Source: Patescibacteria group bacterium
GTDB taxonomy: Bacteria; Patescibacteriota; Microgenomatia; UBA1406; GWC2-37-13
Direction of reading: 5' to 3'
NCBI GenBank assembly: GCA_025057905.1
Contig: JANWUX010000001.1
Location: 270,155-334,154, forward strand
Length of the DNA stretch: 64,000 nt
The notes under the pieces were generated by a model, which saw only the letters and a program-made list of their open reading frames with translations, was not told the origin of the DNA and did no database searches. The position numbers and the translations under genes are program-made. How positions within the stretch are numbered: position 1 is the first letter of the stretch; every line of letters begins with the position of its first letter. Shown in pieces: positions 38,348 through 48,527 of the stretch.

Positions 38348-38653
38348 TTAATTATTTTTTTTCTCTATCTTTTTAAATTCTTGTTTTATTTCTTTTTTCT
38401 TTTTTTTGAAATCATCTTTTAGATGAGTTATCGTAGGCATTATTTTTTTCTTATATTCATCTTTCATCTCTTTTCTTAACTCTTTCTTTTCTTCTTTTAT
38501 CTTATTTCTTATCTCTTCTTTTTTTATTTGAAACTGATTCTTCATTTCTCTTAGAGTTGGCTTGACAAGATCTTTTTTCTGATTTGAAAAATTAGCACTT
38601 ACTGAATTTGTAAATAAAATAAAAAGTATCAAGATGAGTAAATTTTTAAGCAT
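38348..38653 (-). CDS. Secreted K/E-rich helical hypothetical protein
   Basis: Signal peptide then near-continuous charged helix. Confidence 0.6.
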   Translation of the reverse strand: MLKNLLILILFILFTNSVSANFSNQKKDLVKPTLREMKNQFQIKKEEIRNKIKEEKKELRKEMKDEYKKKIMPTITHLKDDFKKKKKEIKQEFKKIEKKNN

Positions 38654-38778
38654 AAGTAATGGGATAAATTTTAATTAAGACCATTATACAAAGATAAAAT
38701 TTTTAAAGTCAAGATGGTGTTCCAATAAGTGTTTATATACTTGATAAAATTAATTATTTTTCAACTGAAAAAACATAG

Positions 38779-39651
38779 ATGAAGCAAGGAAAAGTAATTA
38801 TTCTTGGGCGGCCAAATGTCGGTAAATCGACCTTTCTAAATAATGTTATTGGCCAAAAAGTAGCCATTACCTCTCCTAAACCACAAACGACGCGTTTCCC
38901 AATAAGAGCTTTATATCAAGACGAGAGAGGTAAAATCATTTTTATTGATACTCCTGGAGTAATGAAAAAAACTGAGGATTATCTCTCAGAAAATATAAAT
39001 AAAAAAACACTCCAGGCACTCCAAGAAGAGGTTGATATTGTTATTTATATGATTGATCATACTAGAAAGAGGGATTTTGAAGAAGCCAGAGTCTTGGGAA
39101 TTGTTCGGCAAATCAAAAAACCAAAAATTTTGGTGATTAACAAAATCGACATTACCCAGAAAACTTACAAAGCTCAATATGAATTTTTAAAAGAGGAATT
39201 TTCTCTCTCCTTTGAGATCTCAGCTCTAAAAAAGCTTCACATTAAACCTCTTCTTGACAAGATTTTTGAAATGTTACCTAAAGTAACAGATCACAATGAA
39301 TACCAAATAAACAATCAAACTTCCTATCTCCTTCTAAACATTGACTCAAAAACCTTTGTTGCTGAGCTGATTCGAGAAAAAATCTTTTTGATGACTGGCG
39401 AGGAAGTTCCTTACACAACAACTGTCGTCGTTGATGAAATCACAGAGAGGGAAAATGGAATTTTGTACATTAAAGCAAGAATTCTTACAACTCAAGACCG
39501 CTACAAAAAAATGCTTATCGGCAAGGCTGGTCGAAAGATTAAAGAAATAGGCTCGTACGCTAGAAAAGAACTTACACTAGCAACCAATAGAAAAATTTAT
39601 CTCGATCTTAAAATTGAGACCGATCCTCATTGGCAAGAAATATACGCATGA
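38779..39651 (+). CDS. era: GTPase Era
   Basis: GRPNVGKSTFLNNVIGQKVAITSPKPQTTR, DTPGV, NKID, C-terminal KH. Confidence 0.95.
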   Translation: MKQGKVIILGRPNVGKSTFLNNVIGQKVAITSPKPQTTRFPIRALYQDERGKIIFIDTPGVMKKTEDYLSENINKKTLQALQEEVDIVIYMIDHTRKRDFEEARVLGIVRQIKKPKILVINKIDITQKTYKAQYEFLKEEFSLSFEISALKKLHIKPLLDKIFEMLPKVTDHNEYQINNQTSYLLLNIDSKTFVAELIREKIFLMTGEEVPYTTTVVVDEITERENGILYIKARILTTQDRYKKMLIGKAGRKIKEIGSYARKELTLATNRKIYLDLKIETDPHWQEIYA

Positions 39652-39831
39652 ATGGATCTATAAATCTTAGATTTTGGCTTCTTTATGGAATTAATTTTTT
39701 CTAATCCGCAATCTTCTTGGCTCAATTCAGTTATCTCCTTTTAGCAAATTTATAAAAATCTCTTTTTTTCCTAAAATTTTCTGATCCAGCTTAGAATGAA
39801 TTTTTTCTTCGTTTAAGAGAGTATCCTATCC

Positions 39832-40041
39832 CTATTTTTTGTCAAACTTACAAGTATTAATTCCAAAAGATGTATAAAAACCACAAATACCGATCAGAGC
39901 AGTTATGATCATGATCAATCCTAAACCAAGAAAAAACCATCTGAGAGTCGAGTCTATCAAAATAGAAATTAAGATTATTATCGACCCTAGGATGATTCTT
40001 ATTTTCCGGTCAAGCTTTCCTATATTTTTCTTAAGTTTCAT
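39832..40041 (-). CDS. DUF2892-like inner membrane protein
   Basis: MKLKKNIGKLDRKIRIILGSIIILI..., YgaP-like. Confidence 0.7.
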   Translation of the reverse strand: MKLKKNIGKLDRKIRIILGSIIILISILIDSTLRWFFLGLGLIMIITALIGICGFYTSFGINTCKFDKK

Positions 40042-40160
40042 GATAAAAGAAAAGTTTACAGATTCGGTTTTTATTTTTGCAGAATTCTTAAATTTAAAAC
40101 TCAATTGTATTTTACTACTCTAATAAAATTAAAAAACATCTCTAAGGAGATGTCAGTCTT

Positions 40161-41537
40161 TTATTCAATAAATTTGATTAAATCTTTCTTAACTCTATCA
40201 CTTTCTTTCTCGAGAATTTTCAAGGTTTTCTTTCGAAGGGAAGATGGTAGAGTATAAGAAGAATAGATGCCAAAATAGTTCTCAAAAAGAGCCTTTTTTT
40301 TCAACTCCACCTGTTCAAGATACTGACACTTAAATCTTTCTATCAGCTCACCAACCACTCCCCGCTTGTAAGCTAGATAAAAAGCCAGAAGTTGCTCATC
40401 TTTCCCTAAACCACTGGCTCCGTAAGCTCCTTTTATTGTCTTTTGATCGAAAATAACAAAATACTTCGCTTTGTCTTGAACGAGCATATTCTCACTGAAC
40501 CCAATCCTCTTTGGATCAATTCCTAAGGCTTTAAGAAAAATATAGATTCGAGCGCACTTTTCACAGACACCACACCATCGCTTATTCTTTGCTTCTTCCC
40601 TTTCAGAAAAGCACGACATCTGGAATCTCCCGATTTCTGGATACCGGTGATGGAGGATGTAAATAATTAAGATTTCATTAATTGGCTCAACTAGGCTGCC
40701 AATATGAGTTTTTATTGAAAAAATCTGAGGAATGTTTTGAAGAAGTTGCATTCCCGAAACGCTTTGTTCAAAAACAGGATTAACGTAATAATTCTCTTTG
40801 TCTTTGAGATTGAAGTTACAGCTGTATTCATTACCGAAAAAAAGATACTTTGCTTGATAGTAGAAATAATAAGGCACTAAAACGAAGGCATATTGAGAAA
40901 GGATAATATCCCATCCCCAACCTATATCTTCGGGCTGTCGAAGTTTTCCAATGGAAAGAGGAAAAAAATCAATCTCTTCGCCTATTTGACGATAAAACTC
41001 TTTGGCGAGTTTTCTTTTATGTTTATTTTCAAAAATGCTTTGAGGCTCTTCAATGAAAAATGGAATTACTTTTACTCCAAACTCATTTAAGAAAGCATAG
41101 GTAAGTAAGCTTTCTTTGCCAAAAGAAAAAAGTAAAATCGCTCTCTCTTTTAGTCTTCTTTTCATCTTTTTTCCTAGATAAGAAGAGTTAATCGCCTTAA
41201 ATTTTGTCTGAAAGTTAACGTTGTAAAATGTTTTGAGAAGTTCCGAAGTGACAAGGTCAGGCTTTTCGAAGATATTCATTGGCAAGGAAAAAAACAACAT
41301 TTTGAAGAACAAGGGTTCAATTGGCGGGTGAGAAAAATGATAGATAATGTCTTTCTTTTCTATGAAGGGTAACTGCCAGGTACTTATGTAAGCAAGACTG
41401 TCAGCAAATAGCTTATGAAGGGATTTTGGAAATTTCTCCCAAACATAAGTCGGATAATTGACGATAAATGACTTGTTTTTTATTTTTATCTCAACACCAG
41501 CCTTCTTTATCTTCCTATAAACATGAATAAAGCTCAT
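40161..41537 (-). CDS. PP-loop/ATP-pyrophosphatase-like enzyme, possibly MurL-like
   Basis: 'AILLFSFGKESLLTYAFLNEFGVKVIPFFIEEPQS', C-x2-C-x2-C 'WCGVCEKCARIY'. Confidence 0.5.
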   Translation of the reverse strand: MSFIHVYRKIKKAGVEIKIKNKSFIVNYPTYVWEKFPKSLHKLFADSLAYISTWQLPFIEKKDIIYHFSHPPIEPLFFKMLFFSLPMNIFEKPDLVTSELLKTFYNVNFQTKFKAINSSYLGKKMKRRLKERAILLFSFGKESLLTYAFLNEFGVKVIPFFIEEPQSIFENKHKRKLAKEFYRQIGEEIDFFPLSIGKLRQPEDIGWGWDIILSQYAFVLVPYYFYYQAKYLFFGNEYSCNFNLKDKENYYVNPVFEQSVSGMQLLQNIPQIFSIKTHIGSLVEPINEILIIYILHHRYPEIGRFQMSCFSEREEAKNKRWCGVCEKCARIYIFLKALGIDPKRIGFSENMLVQDKAKYFVIFDQKTIKGAYGASGLGKDEQLLAFYLAYKRGVVGELIERFKCQYLEQVELKKKALFENYFGIYSSYTLPSSLRKKTLKILEKESDRVKKDLIKFIE

Positions 41538-41582
41538 TTTAAGTGATAAATAGTCTCCATCAGAAATCTAGGATTATTCAAG

Positions 41583-41653
41583 AGCGGGATACGGGAGTCG
41601 AACCCGTCTTTTCACCTTGGGATGGTGACGTTAGACCGCTTAACTAATCCCGC
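41583..41653 (-). tRNA. tRNA-Gly (CCC)
   Basis: Cloverleaf: GCGGGAT acceptor, anticodon loop ATCCCAA, GGTTCGACTCC T arm. Confidence 0.92.
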
Positions 41654-43070
41654 AAGCTTCAATCCTTTTTAAAGACTCTTCTTTTCCCAAGATCACAAGC
41701 GACTCACTAATCGGTGGTGATACCTTTTTGCCAGTAATTAGAACTCTTAAAATCATAAAGATCTCGCCTGTGTTCAATTGATTTGATTTTGCTAGCTCTG
41801 TCATTTTTCGAGAAATTATTTCAGATTTCCAATCTGATATTGATTTTAACTCATGAAAAATTTTCTTTAATAACTCTTTTTTGTCTGACAGATCTAGTTC
41901 GTACTCTTTAGGCCTAGAGAAAAAAAATTGACAGTAATCCCCATAATCAGAAAGTTTTTTTATTCTTTCTTTGATAAGAGGTATGGTCTTTTCTATCAAT
42001 GGTTCAGGTAGGTTTTTGTTTTGGTAATTCTTAAAAAAATCAAGAATCATTGATTTGATTTGATTTGAAGAAAGTTTTCTAATGTACTCGCCGCTCATCC
42101 ACTCCAACTTCACCGGATCAAAAACTGGGGCAGTCTTTTGGATATCTCTTAAGTCAAAAACACTTACATACTCTTCTAGAGAAAAAATTTCTTTTCCGCT
42201 TGGATGACTCCAGCCCATTAAAGAAAGGTAATTTAATAAGGCCTCTGGTATTATTCCTTGTTGAAGATAGAAAGATACCCAGACTGGATTATTTCTTTTT
42301 GAAAGTTTTGATCGATCAGGATTTCTTAAAAGAGGTACATGAGCAAAAAAAGGCAATGACCAACTGAAAGCTTGATAAAGAATGATGTGTTTCGGAGTTG
42401 AAGACAACCATTCTTCCCCTCTAATTACGTAGTTAATTTTCATTAGATGATCATCAACTACCACTGCCAGATGATAAGTTGGGAAACCATCAGATTTGAT
42501 TAGAATCTGGTCATCAAGATCATCGCTCTTGAAAACAATCCTGCCTCTGACAAGATCATTGATAAAAATTTCTTGATTTGAGGGAACTTTTAACCGAATC
42601 ACATAGGGTATTCCCGTTTTTATTTTTTTTGTGACAGTTTCTTGATTAATCAAACAGTGTCGGTCATATCGAGGTGGCTTTTTCTTTGAGAGTTGTTCTT
42701 TTCTGATTTTATCCAGTCTTTCTGGTGCGCAGATGCAATAATAAGCAAAATTTTTCTTAATGAGAATTTGAGCGTAATGATGATAAATTTCAAGTCTTTC
42801 TGATTGCCGGTAAGGACCAAAAGGACCACCAACCAGAGGCGATTCATCAGCAGATAAGCCAATTAATTTTAATGTTTTTAGAATTCTTGTTTCTGCACCT
42901 TTGACGACTCTTTTTCTGTCTGTGTCTTCAATTCTCACAATAAACTTTCCGCTGTGTTTTTTTGCCCAAGCATAGTTCATCAAAGCAACAGCAACTGAGC
43001 CAACATGAAGATCGTAGCCTGTTGGCGAAGGAGCAATTCTTGTTCTGACCTCTTTTTGATTTTGAGTCAT
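41640..43070 (-). CDS. gltX: Glutamyl-tRNA synthetase
   Basis: RTRIAPSPTGYDLHVGS, RIEDTDRKR, RSKLSKR; start MTQNQKEVRTR. Confidence 0.95.
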   Translation of the reverse strand: MTQNQKEVRTRIAPSPTGYDLHVGSVAVALMNYAWAKKHSGKFIVRIEDTDRKRVVKGAETRILKTLKLIGLSADESPLVGGPFGPYRQSERLEIYHHYAQILIKKNFAYYCICAPERLDKIRKEQLSKKKPPRYDRHCLINQETVTKKIKTGIPYVIRLKVPSNQEIFINDLVRGRIVFKSDDLDDQILIKSDGFPTYHLAVVVDDHLMKINYVIRGEEWLSSTPKHIILYQAFSWSLPFFAHVPLLRNPDRSKLSKRNNPVWVSFYLQQGIIPEALLNYLSLMGWSHPSGKEIFSLEEYVSVFDLRDIQKTAPVFDPVKLEWMSGEYIRKLSSNQIKSMILDFFKNYQNKNLPEPLIEKTIPLIKERIKKLSDYGDYCQFFFSRPKEYELDLSDKKELLKKIFHELKSISDWKSEIISRKMTELAKSNQLNTGEIFMILRVLITGKKVSPPISESLVILGKEESLKRIEACGIS

Positions 43071-43111
43071 AAAAGCCTTAATTTCACTAAAATTATATAA
43101 TAGTGACAAAA

Positions 43112-43675
43112 ATGAACCTTTCACAACTTCTAAACTTTTGTCCTAATTGTCAAAAAAAACTTATCAAGAAAGAAAATTTGTTTTTTTGCTCCGCATGCCC
43201 ATTTTATCTTTACCAAAATCCAATTCCCACCAATGGATTAATTATTTACAATCAAAAAAAAGAAGTTCTTCTAGTAAAGAGAAAATTTCCCCCAAAGAAA
43301 AATTTCTGGGATGTTGCTGGTGGATTTGTAAACTTATGTGAAAACCTTGAACAATCATTGGTAAGAGAAGTAAAAGAAGAATTAAACATCTCAATTGATG
43401 AGAAAAAAATTCGTTATCTAACCTCAGTTAGCGATCTTTATCTTTACCAAAAGATAAGAAACAAAACTCTTTGCAGTCTTTTTGTTTATCAGCTCAATGA
43501 TAATTTTCTTAAAAAACTAAAACCTACCGATGACGTAGCTGAGGCTCGCTGGTTTTCCAGAGAGTCATTACCATGGAAAAAAATTGCCTTTGCGGGTGTG
43601 AAAAAAGGTCTAGAACTATTTTTTAGCTCGGTAAAGAATCCTGAAAAAACCAAAAAAAGCATAGCTGACAGGTAA
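43112..43675 (+). CDS. NUDIX hydrolase with N-terminal zinc ribbon
   Basis: CPNCQKK..CSACPF; GGFVNLCENLEQSLVREVKEELNI Nudix box. Confidence 0.92.
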   Translation: MNLSQLLNFCPNCQKKLIKKENLFFCSACPFYLYQNPIPTNGLIIYNQKKEVLLVKRKFPPKKNFWDVAGGFVNLCENLEQSLVREVKEELNISIDEKKIRYLTSVSDLYLYQKIRNKTLCSLFVYQLNDNFLKKLKPTDDVAEARWFSRESLPWKKIAFAGVKKGLELFFSSVKNPEKTKKSIADR

Positions 43676-45121
43676 AAGCAGAATCAAAGTATATTTGATT
43701 AAATTTCTTAAATTACCATTTTCAATCGTTGGCAATTGGTAAAAACTAACGATTCGTTGGCGAATCCCAGAGAGTATACCTTCGGCAGCCATCTCATTGA
43801 CAAGATTAAGAGCAAAGTTTAGATTGTCATTCTGACCCAAAAATCTGTCGAAAACTAATCTTGAAGAAGGAATAACAACAATCTTTAGTCGATTATCTTT
43901 TTTTATGGCAGTTATCAGATCTTTAGTTTGAAACTTATCTCGCTCTGGGGCATTTATACTATTTGGATCAATAAAGTAAGCTGATTCAGTCGTATATCTC
44001 CTTGCCCAAGATTGAGTCACTGACTTGACTAAGATTTCAGAGTCAAAATCTTTACTTTTGGTTAAATTAACCGAAGAAACCCAGGGGAAGACAAGAGTGT
44101 TGACATTGGTAAATAGGTTATGACTTCGGTTGAAATTATTGGTTCTAATCCAATACTGGTAATTAGTGATGAATTGAAAATTAGCTGAGCCAAAATTAAC
44201 CAACTCAGAAGCTAGAGACAAAACTAAATCTTCGTTAATTTTTGTTCCCCACTTTTTTTCTAAATACTGGCTGAGACCGCTTTCAGCTCTTTGAGCAATC
44301 AAAGCTTGATCGTTTATCCATAGACCATCAACAAAAAAAATCGCCCGGCCAAAATCTTGATTAAGATATTTATCGATCTTTTCAAGCTCTTCACTTGAAT
44401 ATTTTTTTTGATTTGTATCGAAGATAAGGACAAGTTTGTAATCTTGAGAAAGTTCTTTCACCTTCTGATCATCTTCAAGAACTAAAAGCTCAAGTTGATA
44501 CTGGTCCTCAAGAAGTTTTTTGAAAGAACTCAACTGATCCTCTGATGAATCAGAAAAACTAATTTCCTCTTTAGCACCAATAATTCCAATTTTTTCTTTC
44601 TTATCTTTTATGATTTTGTATATTGATGAACTGATCTCATATTCAAGAGTAGCTAAATCGGCCACCCGGGGAATAATCTCTTTCTTATCTCCTTGTTCAA
44701 CAGAAAGACCAAAGTAAACTTTTTTTACCTGATAGCTGTCCGTCTCCAACTGAGAATACTGAAGTTCAGGAATACCTAACTTTTGAACTTCTTCTTGTAC
44801 TTGAGAATCATTCTGTGGATCAAGAATTTTAACCTTTACCTTTTTTGAAGAGTTTTCATATTCTCTTAAAAAATCTCTAACTTCATTCTTAAAAGGAACT
44901 AATCTTGTTGGTAAATTAGACGAAACAAAAAACTTTATCTGAATTTCTTTGTTGATTTTCCTAAGGATTTTTTTCGTTGACTCAGAGAGACTATAAGCCT
45001 GCCCAGTTGAAAAATCAATCTTCCAATTAACAAAGCTTAAAAAGTAATTCAAGACTACTATACCCAAAATCAAAAAAAGGTAAAGAAATTTTTGGATGAG
45101 TTTTCTTATTTTTTGTCTCAT
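43616..45121 (-). CDS. Gld-type ABC auxiliary protein (GldG-like)
   Basis: ABC-type uncharacterized transport domain, N- and C-terminal TM; operon with ABC ATPase/permease. Confidence 0.8.
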   Translation of the reverse strand: MRQKIRKLIQKFLYLFLILGIVVLNYFLSFVNWKIDFSTGQAYSLSESTKKILRKINKEIQIKFFVSSNLPTRLVPFKNEVRDFLREYENSSKKVKVKILDPQNDSQVQEEVQKLGIPELQYSQLETDSYQVKKVYFGLSVEQGDKKEIIPRVADLATLEYEISSSIYKIIKDKKEKIGIIGAKEEISFSDSSEDQLSSFKKLLEDQYQLELLVLEDDQKVKELSQDYKLVLIFDTNQKKYSSEELEKIDKYLNQDFGRAIFFVDGLWINDQALIAQRAESGLSQYLEKKWGTKINEDLVLSLASELVNFGSANFQFITNYQYWIRTNNFNRSHNLFTNVNTLVFPWVSSVNLTKSKDFDSEILVKSVTQSWARRYTTESAYFIDPNSINAPERDKFQTKDLITAIKKDNRLKIVVIPSSRLVFDRFLGQNDNLNFALNLVNEMAAEGILSGIRQRIVSFYQLPTIENGNLRNLIKYTLILLLPVSYAFFGFFRILYRAKK

Positions 45122-45126
45122 CAGAA

Positions 45127-45828
45127 TTAATTTCTCGACATTATCTTCCTTAAAGACAATGATAAAAATAAGAAAATAAAACTCAGAAAATAAACCAGAG
45201 AACTAAGACGAATAACCCCTTTTGAAAAACTATCTAAGTGGTAGATCGGTGCAAAAATGATTATTTGATCAAGAATAAATCTAGGGATGACTGAACTTAT
45301 GAAATCTGTTGACATAACAACTAAAAAAAAATTAATTATCACTCCAAGCAAAAAAACAATGATCTGATTTGGCGAAAAAAGAGAAAGATAAAGGTTGATT
45401 GAGATAAACAGTGCCGCAAGAAGAATTTGACCTAAATAAGCAATAAAAAGTTCAAGAAAATTCAACTGAGAAAAAAAAGTAATAAAAAACAAGATACCAC
45501 AGGTTAAAACTAAACCAATCGAAAACATTCCTAAAATGGAAAAGAATTTTGCCAAAAGAATCTCTCTTTCTTTTACCGGTAACGTAAGCAAAACCTCATA
45601 AGTGCCGACTCTCTTTTCTTCGCTAAAAGCTCTCATTGTCAGAGCGGGAATATAGATCATATTGAACCAAGGAAGAAGATAAAAAAAAGGTCTTAATGAG
45701 AAAGTTGAACTAATGAAAAGATCTCTTATGAAAAAGAAGTTTACAAAAACTGAAAATAACACGACCGTAATATACCCAAATGGATTATTGAGATAGTGAC
45801 CCATCTCCTTTAGGAGAAGATGCCTCAT
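45127..45828 (-). CDS. ABC-2 type permease (GldF-like)
   Basis: LLKEMGHYLNNPFGYITVVLF..., six TM. Confidence 0.85.
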   Translation of the reverse strand: MRHLLLKEMGHYLNNPFGYITVVLFSVFVNFFFIRDLFISSTFSLRPFFYLLPWFNMIYIPALTMRAFSEEKRVGTYEVLLTLPVKEREILLAKFFSILGMFSIGLVLTCGILFFITFFSQLNFLELFIAYLGQILLAALFISINLYLSLFSPNQIIVFLLGVIINFFLVVMSTDFISSVIPRFILDQIIIFAPIYHLDSFSKGVIRLSSLVYFLSFIFLFLSLSLRKIMSRN

Positions 45829-45830
45829 CT

Positions 45831-46514
45831 TTAGTTTTTTATTAGTTTCTTAAATAACTTACTAATGTTTCCCTTTCCTTTGGGCTTTTTGCCATCATAA
45901 ACAATCTTGCCTTTGTTAATGATAATCAATCTATCGGAGATGTCTTCAGCCTCAGAGAGAATATGAGTAGAAAAAATGACAATTTTGTTCCTGGAGAGTT
46001 TCTTAATTAATACTTTGATCTTTTCCTGCTCTAGAGGATCAAGACCGGAGGTTGGCTCATCGAGAATAAGAATTTTTGGTTCACCCAGTAGAGCTCCAGC
46101 CAAACCAACTCGTTGCCTAAATCCCCGAGAGAGAGTGTCAATTTTTTGATTTAAAACATCGGTTAAGCCGACTTGAGTAATAATCTCCTCTTGATTCCCG
46201 GCTCTTTTTATCTTTGCCGAGAAATTAAGATATTCACAAACTTTCATATCGCCATAGAGAGGATTATTCTCCGGTAAATAGCCGATTTTTCTGAGCACCT
46301 TTATTCTTTCCCTAAAGGGACTCACTGAATCAACAAGAACCACTCCCGATGAGGGTTTGAGAAAGCCTAGGATTAATCTCATAGTAGTCGTTTTCCCAGC
46401 TCCATTTGGCCCAAGAAAACCGATAATCTCCCCTGTTTTAGCTTCAAAAGAGATGTTATCAACTGCAACTTTTTTTTGGCCGAAGATCTTGGTTAGATTA
46501 GAGACAAAGAGCAT
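45831..46514 (-). CDS. ABC transporter ATPase (GldA-like)
   Basis: GPNGAGKTTTMRLI, LSRGFRQRVGLAGALLGEPKILILDEPTSGLDP. Confidence 0.95.
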   Translation of the reverse strand: MLFVSNLTKIFGQKKVAVDNISFEAKTGEIIGFLGPNGAGKTTTMRLILGFLKPSSGVVLVDSVSPFRERIKVLRKIGYLPENNPLYGDMKVCEYLNFSAKIKRAGNQEEIITQVGLTDVLNQKIDTLSRGFRQRVGLAGALLGEPKILILDEPTSGLDPLEQEKIKVLIKKLSRNKIVIFSTHILSEAEDISDRLIIINKGKIVYDGKKPKGKGNISKLFKKLIKN

Positions 46515-46588
46515 AGTCTCTCATTAAAATCTAAAATCTCATTCTAGCAAAAAAAACTCTTGAGGGTATGGCGCTATACCAAAAATCT

Positions 46589-47209
46589 TTACGCTGAAAA
46601 AAGGAATAGTCTTTGAAAATTTGTTTCTATTTCTTGCCAGTTAATACTCTCAAAAAAAGCCTCGATATATTGTCCTCGATTAGTGCCAAAATCAATGAAA
46701 TAAGCATGTTCGTAAACATCAAGGGCCAAGATTGGTTTGGCAAACCAAATGGGAAAAGTATTTTGAGCATCTCCTAAATAGTTAAAGAGCCTTTTTTCTT
46801 TTTCATTCCAAGCGGTCCAAACCCACCCTCGGCTGGCTAAACCCGTTGTTTTGAGATCTTTTTTGAAATTCTCAAAGGAGCCAAAATCTTTTTTAATCTG
46901 ATCCATGAGCTTCCCTTCAAAGAGTTGACCATCGCTACCCAAATGACCAAAGTAAAGCTCATGGTTAACAATACCTCCCCAAGCGAAAGAAAGTTCTAGT
47001 TTTAATTCACGAATCAATGAATAAGTTTGATTCGCTTGAGAGTAATCATTTTCACTTAGTTGGGCTAGTTTTTCCTGAATCTCGTTGTATTTGTTAATGT
47101 AGCCATGATATAGTTTTAAATGCTCTTCAATTGTTCTTTTTGAGATTTTGGCCATCTGAAATATTTTCTCGGAGAAGCTTTTTGGTTGAAGTTTATAGTT
47201 AATTATCAT
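46589..47209 (-). CDS. Fe/Mn superoxide dismutase
   Basis: TIEEH, NHELYFGHL, ALDVYEHAYFIDFGTNR metal-ligand motifs. Confidence 0.92.
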   Translation of the reverse strand: MIINYKLQPKSFSEKIFQMAKISKRTIEEHLKLYHGYINKYNEIQEKLAQLSENDYSQANQTYSLIRELKLELSFAWGGIVNHELYFGHLGSDGQLFEGKLMDQIKKDFGSFENFKKDLKTTGLASRGWVWTAWNEKEKRLFNYLGDAQNTFPIWFAKPILALDVYEHAYFIDFGTNRGQYIEAFFESINWQEIETNFQRLFLFSA

Positions 47210-47473
47210 CTTCTAACCTAATTTCTTTATGATAAGAAAGTTTAAAAAACCATAACTAAATTGTCAATAGATCAAAAGAAGAGTATTATTTTCATAATTT
47301 AAAACTTAAAACAGCAACTTTCAAGACGAAAATCTTTTTTGGTAAATCTAATTTATTTAATGACTTTACGATGACTTTATGACTTTGATCAGAGATTAGT
47401 TGAATAGATTAATAAAAATATTTTGATTAAGATGATTTTCTCTAAATTTCTTTAAAATTTATTTTTTTGTCGT

Positions 47474-47824
47474 ATGAAAAAGTCAAAATCAAAACCTATT
47501 AAAAAAATAAAATCCTTATTTGGCTATTATTACAAAAAACTCGAGGATATTGACCTTCAATGGAAAGAGCAACGAGAATTTGGTTCGATCTTAATTCTTT
47601 CTTTGGTTGAAGAAGTAGGAGAGATGGCTCGAGCTTACCTAGCAAAACATGGGAAAAAACCAACTAATCTGGCCGCTCAGAATGATGAAAGTTATGAGCA
47701 GGAACTTGGAGATATATTAGTTGCTATTCTTCGTTTCGCTAGGATAAAAAATATCAATCTTCATAAAAGAATTCTTTACTCAATCAACAAAATTAAAAGA
47801 AGAGTTAGAAAGCCTAACCTTTAG
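47474..47824 (+). CDS. MazG-like nucleotide pyrophosphohydrolase
   Basis: LVEEVGEMARAYLAKHG..YEQELGDILVAILRFA. Confidence 0.8.
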   Translation: MKKSKSKPIKKIKSLFGYYYKKLEDIDLQWKEQREFGSILILSLVEEVGEMARAYLAKHGKKPTNLAAQNDESYEQELGDILVAILRFARIKNINLHKRILYSINKIKRRVRKPNL

Positions 47825-48515
47825 TTGAAGGTAGCTGTTTGGTTTCACTTAAAATTCTTAAAAAACCTACCAAAGGTGGATACAGTCCCACCTCAAGAGC
47901 TATATTTATTTGAGGAAATTCTTTTGAGAAAGAATTCGATCCATAAGTTTGGGAGCCAAAACCACTTTCTTGGCCTTTTGATCTATTACTTAACTCTTCA
48001 AGACCACCAATCTTCAAACAGCCATCGTCAGATAATTCGTAAACAACAGAAACAGACTGATTTTGCCATGGACTGAATTCCGTAATGGATTTTTTATCCA
48101 AAAAAACTGCTATTCTTCCCATAAATTCTCCAGCTATCGTGTTAAGCTTTTCGGCAAGTTCAACTGTTAATGGTTGATGTTTTAACTCCGTTATTGAAAA
48201 TTCATTAAGAGGTTTGCCATTAATTCTTAGCTGGGAAATTTTTTTCTGAAATTCGTTAGCTAACTTCTTGATTTCTATATTATCTCTTAACTTATTCCAG
48301 TTCTTTTTTAAATCATTAAAATCTTGCCATCGTTTCAATAACTCTGGAGGTATACTTTTTAAATATCTGAGAAAATCTTCCCTAATTTGATTATCTGGAG
48401 GGTAGTCACTTAAAAGAACAACTCCCGAAAGACGAAAAGGTGCACCCAAATCTGGATTAAAAAAAACTCGCGTGAATCTATTGTTTTTTACTTCTGTTTC
48501 TTGACCTTCTATCAT
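47814..48515 (-). CDS. Hypothetical protein
   Basis: Long ORF without recognised domain. Confidence 0.5.
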   Translation of the reverse strand: MIEGQETEVKNNRFTRVFFNPDLGAPFRLSGVVLLSDYPPDNQIREDFLRYLKSIPPELLKRWQDFNDLKKNWNKLRDNIEIKKLANEFQKKISQLRINGKPLNEFSITELKHQPLTVELAEKLNTIAGEFMGRIAVFLDKKSITEFSPWQNQSVSVVYELSDDGCLKIGGLEELSNRSKGQESGFGSQTYGSNSFSKEFPQINIALEVGLYPPLVGFLRILSETKQLPSTKG

Positions 48516-48527
48516 TCTTAAGTAAAA

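Noticed and set aside
39652-39831. Decayed minus-strand coding remnant (GYSLKRRKNSF...)
   Set aside because: Several stops in all frames and no recognisable motif; too weak.
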